NCBI GenBank assembly: GCA_910586705.1
Contig: CAJUJK010000033.1
Location: 1 to 42,226 of the forward strand
Length of the DNA stretch: 42,226 bases
Reading direction: 5' to 3'
From: an uncultured Lachnospiraceae bacterium
GTDB lineage: Bacteria > Bacillota > Clostridia > Lachnospirales > Lachnospiraceae
Part shown: piece after piece, positions 24,294 to 32,470 of the stretch
Position numbering within the stretch: the stretch's first letter is position 1
Layout of the letters: the number at the start of each line of letters is the position of its first letter
The notes under the pieces: model-generated
Database searches by the model: none
Told to the model about the DNA's origin: nothing
Seen by the model: only the letters and a program-made list of their open reading frames with translations
Made by a program: the position numbers and the translations under genes

Positions 24294-25898
24294 ATGGGAT
24301 TTTTGAGGCAGACGGGAAAGAAAAAGAAGAAGGAACAGAAAAGTTACGAGGGAGTGCCTTTTGCGGAGCTGGAAAAGATGGCGCAAAAGAGGGACGAAAC
24401 GGAAAAGACCATGTTTCTTTCGCCGGAAGATAGAACCGTCTCCAGAGCGAGGGGCACGAAGCGCAGATCGCAGGAAGGCGGGGAAGAGTCCGCCCATTCC
24501 CGGGAGAAAATGTTCCGCGGGAATCCGATCCTAATTAACGGGCCGGATTATCTTCTGCGCATCAGCGAGACGCGCATGGAGGCGTTTCTCACGCTGTACC
24601 GCCGCTTTTCCATGAAAGAGCTTCTCGGACTGCTGAAGGAAAATGAAATTGTCTACGGCATCAAAGAAAAAGCGCTGGAAGAACTGGCGCAGGGGAACTT
24701 AAATTACGAGGAAGTTTTCGTGGCGCAGGGGGTGGCGAAGAAGGATGGCAGGGACGGTTATTTTGAGTACCATTTTAATCCCGAGCCGGAGACGAAGCCG
24801 ATTATTCTGCCGGATGGTTCTGTAGATTACAATGTGTTGGGAAAAATGGAACTGGTGACCAAGGGGCAGCTCCTTGTCACCTATCATGCAGTCCTTCCTG
24901 CGGTGGTTGGCAGGGATGTGCAGGGAAACATCATGGAGGCATATGAGGGAAAGGATCTGCCGCCGCTCCAGTGCAAACGCTGCGAGATGGATGAAAAGGG
25001 CTTCCAGTATTACGCTTCCACGGAGGGGAATGTGACGCTGGAGGGAAGGTGTCTGACGGTTACGCCGATCTATGCGATAGACGGCAATCTGGACGCCGCC
25101 ACGGGGGATGTGGATTTTCACGGGGACGTGCTGGTGCAGGGCAATGTGTTTGCCGGTGTGACATTGAAAACAACCGGATCGATTACCGTAAACGGGCATG
25201 TGGAGACGGCGCATCTCTATGCGGGAAAAGACGTGATTTTGAAAAACGGTATGCAGGGTTCGGGAAACGGCGTTATCCGCGCGGGGCGCAATGTGATGGC
25301 GCGCTTTCTGGAGCAGACGCAGGTCTATGCCGGCAATGAGGTAAATACGGGCGCCATCTTAAACTGTGAGGTGGAATCGGGGCAGAGTGTGGTAATAGCC
25401 GGAAACCGGGGCACGATCATCGGCGGCAGCGTGACGGCGGTGGAGCAGATTACAGCCGCTTCCATTGGAAACCGCGCCGGGGTTACGACCCAGCTTGTGA
25501 TCGGGCTTGACTGTGAATTTAAGGAAAAGATGGGGGAGATCGACCGCCTGACGGACGAGTATGAGGCGAATATGAAAGACGCGGAGAACGCTCTCGACCG
25601 CATTTCCTACCAGTTGAAATCGCAGCCCGCCACACCCGAGATCAACCAGCAGAAAGCGGAACAGATGCGCAGGAAGATTAACTACCAGTTGAAACTGAAG
25701 GAGGTCACCGCGAAACGGGAACAGTTGATTGATATCAACAGACGTTCGGCGGACGGGAAGATCGTGGTAAGCGGTACCTCCAACGTGGGATGCGTGATTA
25801 TAATAAACGGCGTGCGGGAGGTGCTGCATTCGGAGTACCGGGACGTGACGTACAAGAAGGGGCGGCAGGAAGTGCGGATTATATCGAACAGACAGTAA
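24294..25898 (+). CDS. FapA family protein (DUF342)
   Basis: 534 residues from ATG 24294. A basic N-terminus (KKKKKEQK) and a variable 100-residue region precede the FapA core: PIILPDGSVDYNVLGKMELV, VLPAVVGRDVQGNIMEAY, then a right-handed beta-helix of short repeats (GNLDAATGDVDFHGDVLVQG, VTLKTTGSITVNGHVE). A coiled coil follows (about 415-490) with a C-terminal beta segment. FapA-type proteins are cytoplasmic and poorly characterised; in some bacteria they affect surface structures or signalling. The start downstream of the promoter is more likely than the earlier TTG. It appears monocistronic. Confidence 0.85.
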   Translation: MGFLRQTGKKKKKEQKSYEGVPFAELEKMAQKRDETEKTMFLSPEDRTVSRARGTKRRSQEGGEESAHSREKMFRGNPILINGPDYLLRISETRMEAFLTLYRRFSMKELLGLLKENEIVYGIKEKALEELAQGNLNYEEVFVAQGVAKKDGRDGYFEYHFNPEPETKPIILPDGSVDYNVLGKMELVTKGQLLVTYHAVLPAVVGRDVQGNIMEAYEGKDLPPLQCKRCEMDEKGFQYYASTEGNVTLEGRCLTVTPIYAIDGNLDAATGDVDFHGDVLVQGNVFAGVTLKTTGSITVNGHVETAHLYAGKDVILKNGMQGSGNGVIRAGRNVMARFLEQTQVYAGNEVNTGAILNCEVESGQSVVIAGNRGTIIGGSVTAVEQITAASIGNRAGVTTQLVIGLDCEFKEKMGEIDRLTDEYEANMKDAENALDRISYQLKSQPATPEINQQKAEQMRRKINYQLKLKEVTAKREQLIDINRRSADGKIVVSGTSNVGCVIIINGVREVLHSEYRDVTYKKGRQEVRIISNRQ

Positions 25899-26298
25899 AA
25901 ATTGATGTTTGATATATGATATATTAAAACCGCAAGATACATGAAAAGCGGAGGGCAGATTCCTGCTATAATCATAATATTTCAGCCGGAAACAGCGGTT
26001 TCTGACTGAAATACGAATCCTTCTGTGAAAAAGTGCTGTCTGACGGGAAACGTTCCGCGATATTATCCTTTCTGCGCACATTCGGTCTGATCTCGTTTGC
26101 TTTTCTTTATCGGAATAAGGACAGATATCACTATCTGTAAATTCCTGTCTCTTGCAGGGGGGCAACCCGTCCCGGGCAATATCCAATCGCTACCGCCTTG
26201 TGTCCAGATACAACATTACTTCTACCTATTTGTCGATTTATGCCGATAACATATATGGACGAGGGAATAATAAGGGTTAACGGTCATAAAACGAAAAC
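25899..26298 (+). other. 400-nt leader/intergenic region with promoter and hairpins
   Basis: No ORF with a ribosome binding site. An extended -10 (TG-C-TATAAT, 25964-25972) would start RNA near 25979, more than 300 nt before the next gene. Directly after it lies a hairpin, TTTCAGCCGGAAAC with GTTTCTGACTGAAA (about 25981-26012, 12 of 14 paired), and later a perfect ACAGATA-TCAC-TATCTGT (26121-26138). A second, weak promoter (TTGTCG 26230, TATATG 26252) lies closer to the gene. It could be a structured leader or a small RNA; it matches no riboswitch I know. Confidence 0.4.
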
Positions 26299-27066
26299 AT
26301 GGAGTGGGACAGATTGAATATAGCGGTTTGTGATGATGAAGAAAATGTACGTTGTCTGATAAAGAAACTGATAGAAGAGCAGACAAAGGACTGTCGGATC
26401 AAGGAGTTTTCTTCCGGCGGGGAACTGCTGCGGTTCTGGCGGCAGGAGGACAGGGAACAGATAGATATTCTTTTTCTTGATATAGCCATGGAGGGCGCGG
26501 ACGGAATGGAAACGGCGGAACAGATCAGAGACTGGAAAGAAGAGAGGGAGGAACCTTTGTGGGGAAGTCTGCCTTTGCTGATCTTTGTGACAGGCCATCC
26601 GGAGTATATGGCAAAGGCTTTTTCCGTCAATGCGTTTCAGTATCTGATAAAGCCCATAGACGAAAAGGAGTTTGCGGATGTGTTCGCGCAGGCTTTGCGG
26701 GAGTGCCGCCATCTGGAGGGGAAAAAGAACGCGGAGCCGCATAAAATATTGGTCAGGGACGGCAACATCACAAGAAATATTCCGATAGAGGATATTTATT
26801 ATATTGAGAGCAACAACAGGAAAATCATAATAGCCATGCGGGATGAAAAAATAGAGTGCTATGGAAAGATCGGCGGCATGGAGCGCGAACTGCAGGAAGG
26901 TTTCTTCCGCACCCACAGAGGGTATCTTGTAAACATGAAATATGTGGAAAGATACAGCCGGACGGAAGTGCAGATGAAAAACGGAAGCAGCCTTCTGATC
27001 TCCAAGTATAAGTATCAGGATTTTGTGAAGGCATATCTGGCATACCTTGCGGAGGATGGCAGATGA
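26299..27066 (+). CDS. LytTR response regulator (AgrA/LytR type)
   Basis: 255 residues. A receiver domain (1-125) has phosphoacceptor D61 in ILFLDIAMEG, the acidic pair CDDEEN near the start and the conserved Lys in YLIKPIDEKEF. A LytTR DNA-binding domain follows (about 150-250: ILVRDGNITRNIPIEDIYYI, FFRTHRGYLVNMKYV). Such regulators bind paired direct repeats and are served by GHKL kinases. The upstream ribosome binding site is weak. Its TGA overlaps the start of the kinase gene (ATGA). Confidence 0.92.
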   Translation: MEWDRLNIAVCDDEENVRCLIKKLIEEQTKDCRIKEFSSGGELLRFWRQEDREQIDILFLDIAMEGADGMETAEQIRDWKEEREEPLWGSLPLLIFVTGHPEYMAKAFSVNAFQYLIKPIDEKEFADVFAQALRECRHLEGKKNAEPHKILVRDGNITRNIPIEDIYYIESNNRKIIIAMRDEKIECYGKIGGMERELQEGFFRTHRGYLVNMKYVERYSRTEVQMKNGSSLLISKYKYQDFVKAYLAYLAEDGR

Positions 27067-28475
27067 GCCGGGCGGGATATGAAGCATTCAGCGGTTTCTG
27101 CGATCTGTATCTTGCATTTTTACAGACGATTCTCTTTTTGGTGATATGGGATATTTTTTTCAGACTGGAAAGAGGAAAAAGGGAAGTGATGTTTGCGGGG
27201 ATTCTCGCGGCGGTCAATGTGTCTATGCGCCTGTGCCCGCATGTTCCGGGCTGGGGAAGGTATGTGGTGTCGGCGGCAGTCGTATTGACCTACTGTCATA
27301 TCAGATGCAGGGGGTGTCTGGAAAAAGCCGTATTTACGATGCTGTTGTTTTACAATTTCCACGGGATGAGTTTTCTGGTTGCAAGCAGTATTTATCAGTT
27401 TATAATGGATGAAATGCTGGAAAGTCTGGATATTCAGGATGCCGCCTACATGTTTCAGCTGTATCGGAAACTGCTGATCGGGCAGGGCTGTCTTCTGCTG
27501 ATTTATACGCTTGCGTTTATTTTTGCGGCTTGGATTTTGAAAAAAATGATAAAGAGTCCGCTGTCCATGAACTGGCAGGATACCGTTTTCCTGTCCGTCC
27601 TCAATGTGGTCGGCAGTATGCTGGTATGGATGGTCACTGATCTTTTGATGGTGCCGATGGAGCAGGAGATATTCTGCCTGTTTACCCAGAAAAGAGAGAT
27701 GGTATGGCGGATACCTATGATCGCGGTTCTGCTCTGTGCAGGGGAGATATCCGCGGTCTATATTTTTCGGAAATACAAGGAACTGCAGGATGAGAGAGAA
27801 AAGCATTTTGTGGAGGAACAGCAGACGAAAGCCTTGAAGAGGAGGCTCGAAGAAGCGGAGCATTTCTATGGCAGCATCCGCAAGGTGAGACATGAAATGA
27901 AGAATCACATGGCTAACATCAAAGGGCTTGTGGCGGGTGAAAAGTATGGAGAAGTGGAGACGTATATTGAAAAGCTGGACTCGACCATACAGGAGCTGGA
28001 CTATAAATTCAGCACGGGAAATGCCGTGACGGACGTCATCATCAACGATAAATACCGGCGGGCGGCAGACGCCGGAATTATATGCAGGGTAAAATTTGAA
28101 TACCGGGAGACGGATACGGTCTCCGCCTTTGACCTTGGGATCATACTGAATAATCTCTTGGACAATGCCATAGAGGCATGTGAAAAGCTGGAACAGAAAA
28201 AGCGCCATATCAGCCTTACCTTGAAAAGGAAGAGCCATTTCCTGCTGATCGAAGTTGAGAACAATTTCGACGGAAAACTGGAATGGAGAGAAGGGGAAAG
28301 TTTTCCGGCAACGACGAAGCAGGACGGGCGACCCGGCATCCTGCCGGAGCATGGGATCGGGCTTAAAAACGTGCGGGACGTGGCGGAGCGCTACCTCGGA
28401 TCTATGGATGTGAAGGCACAGGGAGAGGTGTTCAGGGTTACGGTGATGTTGCAGCAGGGGGAAAGGGGCAGGTAA
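27063..28475 (+). CDS. GHKL sensor histidine kinase (AgrC-like)
   Basis: 470 residues. The N-terminal 235 residues contain about six membrane helices, as in peptide-sensing AgrC-type kinases. A coiled coil leads to the phosphoacceptor motif VRHEMKNHMANIKGLV (H277). The ATP-binding N-box is NNLLDNAIEACEKL, and the GHKL G-box is HGIGLKNVRDVAERY. It phosphorylates the LytTR regulator encoded directly upstream. No AgrD-like peptide gene or AgrB protease was found beside it, so the signal is unknown. Confidence 0.92.
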   Translation: MSRAGYEAFSGFCDLYLAFLQTILFLVIWDIFFRLERGKREVMFAGILAAVNVSMRLCPHVPGWGRYVVSAAVVLTYCHIRCRGCLEKAVFTMLLFYNFHGMSFLVASSIYQFIMDEMLESLDIQDAAYMFQLYRKLLIGQGCLLLIYTLAFIFAAWILKKMIKSPLSMNWQDTVFLSVLNVVGSMLVWMVTDLLMVPMEQEIFCLFTQKREMVWRIPMIAVLLCAGEISAVYIFRKYKELQDEREKHFVEEQQTKALKRRLEEAEHFYGSIRKVRHEMKNHMANIKGLVAGEKYGEVETYIEKLDSTIQELDYKFSTGNAVTDVIINDKYRRAADAGIICRVKFEYRETDTVSAFDLGIILNNLLDNAIEACEKLEQKKRHISLTLKRKSHFLLIEVENNFDGKLEWREGESFPATTKQDGRPGILPEHGIGLKNVRDVAERYLGSMDVKAQGEVFRVTVMLQQGERGR

Positions 28476-28496
28476 AAACGGGGAGGGATTGATCTC

Positions 28497-29237
28497 ATGG
28501 CGAACATTCTAATTGTGGAAGACGAAAAGAATATGCAGAACATCATATGCGAATATATGCACAGAGGCGGACATACCTGTTTTACCGCAGACGACGGCGT
28601 GGACGCTTTGATGCTGTTAAAAAACAATCCGATGGATCTGATGGTGCTGGACATTATGATGCCGCATCTCGACGGCTTTTCCGTATGTAAAGCAGCAAGG
28701 GAAATGAGCAGTCTGCCAATCATTATGCTGACTGCGAAAAGCGACGAAGACGATAAACTGAAGGGCTATGGATACGGGGCAGATGATTACATGACGAAAC
28801 CCTTCAGCCCGAAAATACTGCTTGCAAAGGCAAACGCCCTGCTGCGCCGCACCTCTGTAAAGTTTGCGGATACAGCCGGTGACGCGCCGGGAAATACACT
28901 TGGCGACACGCGAAATAGCATGATTGGCGACACGTTTGGAAATATACTCAGCGCCGGGAAAATAGCGATCAGCCCTGCGGCGCATAAAGTGTTCGTAGAC
29001 GGTACGGAAATTGCGCTGACACACAAAGAGTATGAGCTGCTGTACTTTTTTTTGTCCAATCCCGGACAGGTATTCTCGCGGGAACAGCTGCTGAACCGAA
29101 TCTGGGGATATGATTTTGAGGGAAACACGCGGACGGTGGACACGCATATCAAGACGTTACGGCAAAAGCTTGGAAGTGAAGGGAAAGCCATTGTAACGTT
29201 AATTCGGTCCGGGTATAAATTTGAGGTGATAGGTTGA
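28497..29237 (+). CDS. OmpR/PhoB family response regulator
   Basis: 246 residues. Receiver domain with phosphoacceptor D52 (LMVLDIMMPHLDG), a conserved Thr/Lys (MLTAKSDEDD, MTKPFSP), and a C-terminal winged helix (about 155-245; ALTHKEYELLYFFLSNPGQ, RTVDTHIKTLRQKLG). The linker is unusually long and repetitive, with GDAPGN, GDTRNS and GDTFGN units. GGGGAGGG precedes ATG 28497, 21 nt after the GHKL kinase, so both two-component systems may be on one transcript. The partner kinase follows at 29301. Confidence 0.92.
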   Translation: MANILIVEDEKNMQNIICEYMHRGGHTCFTADDGVDALMLLKNNPMDLMVLDIMMPHLDGFSVCKAAREMSSLPIIMLTAKSDEDDKLKGYGYGADDYMTKPFSPKILLAKANALLRRTSVKFADTAGDAPGNTLGDTRNSMIGDTFGNILSAGKIAISPAAHKVFVDGTEIALTHKEYELLYFFLSNPGQVFSREQLLNRIWGYDFEGNTRTVDTHIKTLRQKLGSEGKAIVTLIRSGYKFEVIG

Positions 29238-29300
29238 TTAGATTCTCAAAAAGAGTATTTGATGCAACCGAAAATATGTGACGTTTGAAATGAGGGAAAC

Positions 29301-30395
29301 ATGAAAGAACAATTTTCACTCCGCACGGTACGGAAAAAAATAATCATGGTCTCGAAGATTGCGGGTATCGCTCTGCTGCTTTCCTATCTGGTTTCAACAA
29401 GACTGCCGCTGGATCAGGATCTCTCTTTTTTGCTGTGGGTCGTCTTTGTTATCTTACTGATTTTGATCATAGATTATCTGCTTGGACGGTTTATTTCAGA
29501 CCCGATTGACAACATCTGCGAGATGGCGTACAGGGCGGCAAGGCTGGACTTTTCCGCGCCGTGTAGCGTAACATCGAAGGACGAGTTCGGGGCGCTCGCG
29601 GACAATCTCAACAAAATGTCCGAAAACTTGCAGGATACGCTTGGGAAACTGGAGAACGCAAATGCCCGGCTTGAAAACGATGTGCGGCGGGAAAGAAAAC
29701 TGTTGGGGGAAAGAAAAGAATTGACGGACCGCCTTTCCCATGAAATGAAAACGCCGATAGGGGTGATCCGCGCCTATGCGGAGGGCATACAGGATGAAAC
29801 GGACGAGGAAAAGAGGCAGAAATATGCGGGGATCATCATTTCGGAAACAGAAAGAATGAGTGCGCTGATCGAGACGTTGCTGGAGTTGTCCGCTCTGGAA
29901 AACGGGGCTGTGTCATTGGCGCCGGAACGATTTGATTTCGTAGAACTGGTGGAAACGGTCGCAGGTCGGTTGCTGATCGATATGCCGGAAACCGATTTTG
30001 CGCTGCAGTATGAACTCCCGGACCACAAGGTCTTTGTTTTTGCAGATAAACAGCGCATGGAGCAGGTCTTAAACAATTTCCTAGTCAATGCGAAAAAGAA
30101 TGTATCCCCCAAAGGCATGTTGCGAATGTCATTAATCGAACAGGGAAATATGCTCCATTTTTCCATCTATAATCAGGGGGCTTTGATACCGCAGGATAAG
30201 CTTCCAAAAATCTGGGAAAAGTTTTACCGCGATAAAGACGCGAAATACAGCGGTTCCGGGCTGGGGCTTGCGATTGCCGCACAGATTTTGTCCATGCAGA
30301 ATTTAACATACGGCGCGGAAAACGGATCGGACGGCGTTCGGTTTTTCTTCTCTATTCCCGTTGTATCATATGAATATAGTAATGGCAGATTTTGA
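29301..30395 (+). CDS. Intramembrane-sensing histidine kinase (VanS/BceS-like)
   Basis: 364 residues. Two N-terminal membrane helices (about 15-33 and 42-62) are joined by a very short loop (STRLPLDQD), typical of kinases that sense via a membrane partner, often an ABC transporter. A HAMP-like linker is followed by HisKA with H147 in RLSHEMKTPIGVIRAYAEG and a HATPase with N-box NNFLVNAKKN, IWEKFYRDKD and GSGLGLAIA. The G1 box has no classical DxGxG, as in related clostridial VanS-like kinases. An ABC transporter operon starts about 90 nt downstream. Confidence 0.92.
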   Translation: MKEQFSLRTVRKKIIMVSKIAGIALLLSYLVSTRLPLDQDLSFLLWVVFVILLILIIDYLLGRFISDPIDNICEMAYRAARLDFSAPCSVTSKDEFGALADNLNKMSENLQDTLGKLENANARLENDVRRERKLLGERKELTDRLSHEMKTPIGVIRAYAEGIQDETDEEKRQKYAGIIISETERMSALIETLLELSALENGAVSLAPERFDFVELVETVAGRLLIDMPETDFALQYELPDHKVFVFADKQRMEQVLNNFLVNAKKNVSPKGMLRMSLIEQGNMLHFSIYNQGALIPQDKLPKIWEKFYRDKDAKYSGSGLGLAIAAQILSMQNLTYGAENGSDGVRFFFSIPVVSYEYSNGRF

Positions 30396-30410
30396 ATTCA
30401 TTTCTCACTC

Positions 30411-30441
30411 TAATTTCACAGAGAACACACCTTAATTTCAC
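30411..30441 (+). promoter_or_regulatory. Direct repeats, likely OmpR-type regulator site
   Basis: TAATTTCAC occurs twice (30411-30419 and 30433-30441), spaced by exactly 22 bp or two helical turns. This layout is typical for OmpR-family dimers. It lies between the kinase gene and the ABC transporter operon. Confidence 0.55.
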
Positions 30442-30482
30442 CTCCCGGGTCTATTTTATTTAAAACGACTTACAGGGAGGTG
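30439..30482 (+). promoter_or_regulatory. Inverted repeat that includes the ribosome binding site
   Basis: CACCTCCC (30439-30446) is complementary to GGGAGGTG (30475-30482), which is the ribosome binding site of the small gene at 30488. In an mRNA that includes both arms the site would be paired. The left arm overlaps the second direct repeat. Confidence 0.5.
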
Positions 30483-30487
30483 TTTTT

Positions 30488-30640
30488 ATGTTTTTAGGCG
30501 TCGAGTGGTATTGGTGGCTGCTCATCGTGGCATTGCTGGTAATCTCTATTCCCTTCAAGATTCGATTTATGAAATGGTGGAGCGGGCGTCAGCAGGAAAG
30601 AAAAGAAAGCCAAGGCGGGAAATGGGGTGCGGACGAATGA
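30488..30640 (+). CDS. 50-residue membrane peptide ahead of the ABC transporter
   Basis: Short ORF: MFLGVEWYWW, a hydrophobic segment LLIVALLVISIPF, then a basic tail (KIRFMKWWSGRQQERKE). It has an excellent ribosome binding site (AGGGAGGTG) and its TGA overlaps the ATG of the ABC ATPase, so translation is coupled. It is probably real, a single-pass membrane peptide with cytoplasmic tail. It could be an accessory subunit of the transporter or link it to the kinase. No homologue is recognised. Confidence 0.65.
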   Translation: MFLGVEWYWWLLIVALLVISIPFKIRFMKWWSGRQQERKESQGGKWGADE

Positions 30641-31485
30641 TCGAAGTCAAAAATCTGACGTTTTCTTATGGGAAAGATAAGCAGGCGCTGCACGGTCTGA
30701 ATTTTACGGTGGGAGACGGAGAAATCTTCGGATTTCTCGGTCCGAACGGATCGGGGAAATCCACGACACAGAAAATCCTCACCGGCATTTTAAAAGGACA
30801 CGGCGGTTATGTGTCGGTGTTCGGGCAGGATATTTCCACGGTACATACGAAGGATTTTTTCGGGAAGATAGGCGTTTTGTTTGAATTTCCCTATCTGTAC
30901 GCGAATTTGAGCGTCATCGACAATCTGAAATACTTTGCTTCATTTTATCCGGCAAACCAGTGCAGGGACATCGGGGAAATTTTAGAAAAACTGGAGTTTA
31001 AGACGGATTATCTGAAAAAGCCCGTTTCCTCATACTCCAAAGGAATGCGGCAGCGCGTCAGCATGGCAAGGGCGCTGGTCAGCAGCCCAAGACTTTTATT
31101 TCTGGATGAGCCGACCAGCGGGCTAGACCCGTCCGGCGCTGTTTTGTTCCGCAATATCATAGAAGAAGAGAGAAAGAAAGGCACCACCGTATTTTTAACC
31201 ACACATAATATGCTGGATGCAGATCTGCTGTGCGACAGGGTGGCTTTTATCAGTGATGGAACAATTGTTGCACTGGACACGCCGAACAGGCTGAAAGAGC
31301 AGAACAGTAATCACTGTATCAAGATTGTTTACCAATATCAAGGCAGACGGGAAGAAAAAACAATCGAAGCCTCGGAGCTTCAAGCTGGTATTTCCTTCCC
31401 GCACGATGAAATCATCAGTATTCATTCGGAGGAGCCGACTTTGGAAGATATGTTTATCCAGTATACGGGAAGGGGGCTTTTATGA
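30637..31485 (+). CDS. ABC transporter ATP-binding protein
   Basis: 282 residues. Walker A GPNGSGKST at about 35-43, Q-loop region FGKIGVLFEFPYLY, signature YSKGMRQRVSMARAL, Walker B LLFLDEPTSGLDPSG, and the switch His in LTTHNM. The C-terminal extension of about 60 residues is common in drug- or lantibiotic-exporting ABC-2 ATPases. The ATG lies inside the stop of the small membrane peptide, and its own stop overlaps the next start. It powers export through the two following permeases. Confidence 0.93.
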   Translation: MIEVKNLTFSYGKDKQALHGLNFTVGDGEIFGFLGPNGSGKSTTQKILTGILKGHGGYVSVFGQDISTVHTKDFFGKIGVLFEFPYLYANLSVIDNLKYFASFYPANQCRDIGEILEKLEFKTDYLKKPVSSYSKGMRQRVSMARALVSSPRLLFLDEPTSGLDPSGAVLFRNIIEEERKKGTTVFLTTHNMLDADLLCDRVAFISDGTIVALDTPNRLKEQNSNHCIKIVYQYQGRREEKTIEASELQAGISFPHDEIISIHSEEPTLEDMFIQYTGRGLL

Positions 31486-32468
31486 TTTACTCTCTGCTAA
31501 AAAAGGACTTTCAAATGCTGATATCCGGGAAATTCTTTCTCGTCGCTCTGGGGTCGTTAGTTCTTTATACGCTGTTTATTCACTTTGGCTACATTCATTA
31601 TATGCATGCCGAGCTTTACCATGTATATCTGTATGACCCGCAGGGGACGCAGGGCGAAACGTCCGATCTGGCCTGCCCGGTGGCGTCGCAGGAAGAATTG
31701 GACGCCGCACTTTCCGGGGATACAAACGGCGTAGGAATAGATGCCAGCTCCGGCGTGCCGGAAATTTTTTTCTACTTTGGAAGCGAAAAAACGGACAACC
31801 ACAGGGCGGATTATGCGCTGTCGCTTCTTCAATGGCAAAAGGATTACAAAGCGCAGGTGGTGGGCAGCAATACGCCGGAGTTAAAACAGCGAAAGGAAAT
31901 GTGCTGTGAACTGTTGTTTATAGAAATCATTGCGGTCGGTTTTCTGGGCATTGCCTCGGTGCTGTTCAAGGAAAAGCAGATGGGGGTTATCCGTGTCCAC
32001 GCAGTCCTGCCATGTCCAAAGAGTTTGTTTATCGTATCTAAAATCCTCCTGTTTTTGTTGTCTGATCTGGTGTTTGCGGCATTGATGGTTGTACTAAATA
32101 TAGGATTTCCAGATGCCGTCGTCATTTTGCCAGCCGTATTGACGCAGACAGCGATACTGTCATTGATCATGTCGCTTACGGGCTTCGGGTGCACGATGAT
32201 GCTGAAGGATTTCCGGCAGTTTTCCCTTGCCTATCTGGTAATTGCCATTTTTGTTGCTGCGCCTGTATTTTTGTCAGCAAATACTTCGGTAAAAATGGCG
32301 TGGATCAACTGGCATCCCTTTTATCACGTGTATATGGGGCTTAAAAATGCCTGCTTCGGGACGCCAGCCGCAAATCCTGTTTACTATATTTGTTCCGTCT
32401 GCGGGATTGCCGCTTTGTTTCTGATTGTCCGGGCGGCGTTTCACAGGGAAATGAAAAAGGAGGGCTGA
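31482..32468 (+). CDS. ABC-2 type permease (subunit 1)
   Basis: 328 residues. One N-terminal helix (FFLVALGSLVLYTLFIHFGY), an extracytoplasmic stretch of about 100 residues, then about five helices (from FIEIIAVGFLGIASVLF onward). This is the ABC-2 half-permease layout. It overlaps the ATPase gene by four bases. Related clostridial operons are often labelled fluoroquinolone or lantibiotic exporters; the substrate cannot be read here. Confidence 0.85.
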   Translation: MIYSLLKKDFQMLISGKFFLVALGSLVLYTLFIHFGYIHYMHAELYHVYLYDPQGTQGETSDLACPVASQEELDAALSGDTNGVGIDASSGVPEIFFYFGSEKTDNHRADYALSLLQWQKDYKAQVVGSNTPELKQRKEMCCELLFIEIIAVGFLGIASVLFKEKQMGVIRVHAVLPCPKSLFIVSKILLFLLSDLVFAALMVVLNIGFPDAVVILPAVLTQTAILSLIMSLTGFGCTMMLKDFRQFSLAYLVIAIFVAAPVFLSANTSVKMAWINWHPFYHVYMGLKNACFGTPAANPVYYICSVCGIAALFLIVRAAFHREMKKEG

Positions 32469-32470
32469 CC

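Noticed and set aside
25359..26186. Long minus-strand open frame
   Set aside because: It is antisense to the end of the FapA-family gene and the leader region, has unnatural composition, and has no ribosome binding site.
27120..28352. 410-codon minus-strand open frame
   Set aside because: It mirrors the GHKL kinase gene; His/Gln/Phe-rich composition is typical of an antisense shadow.
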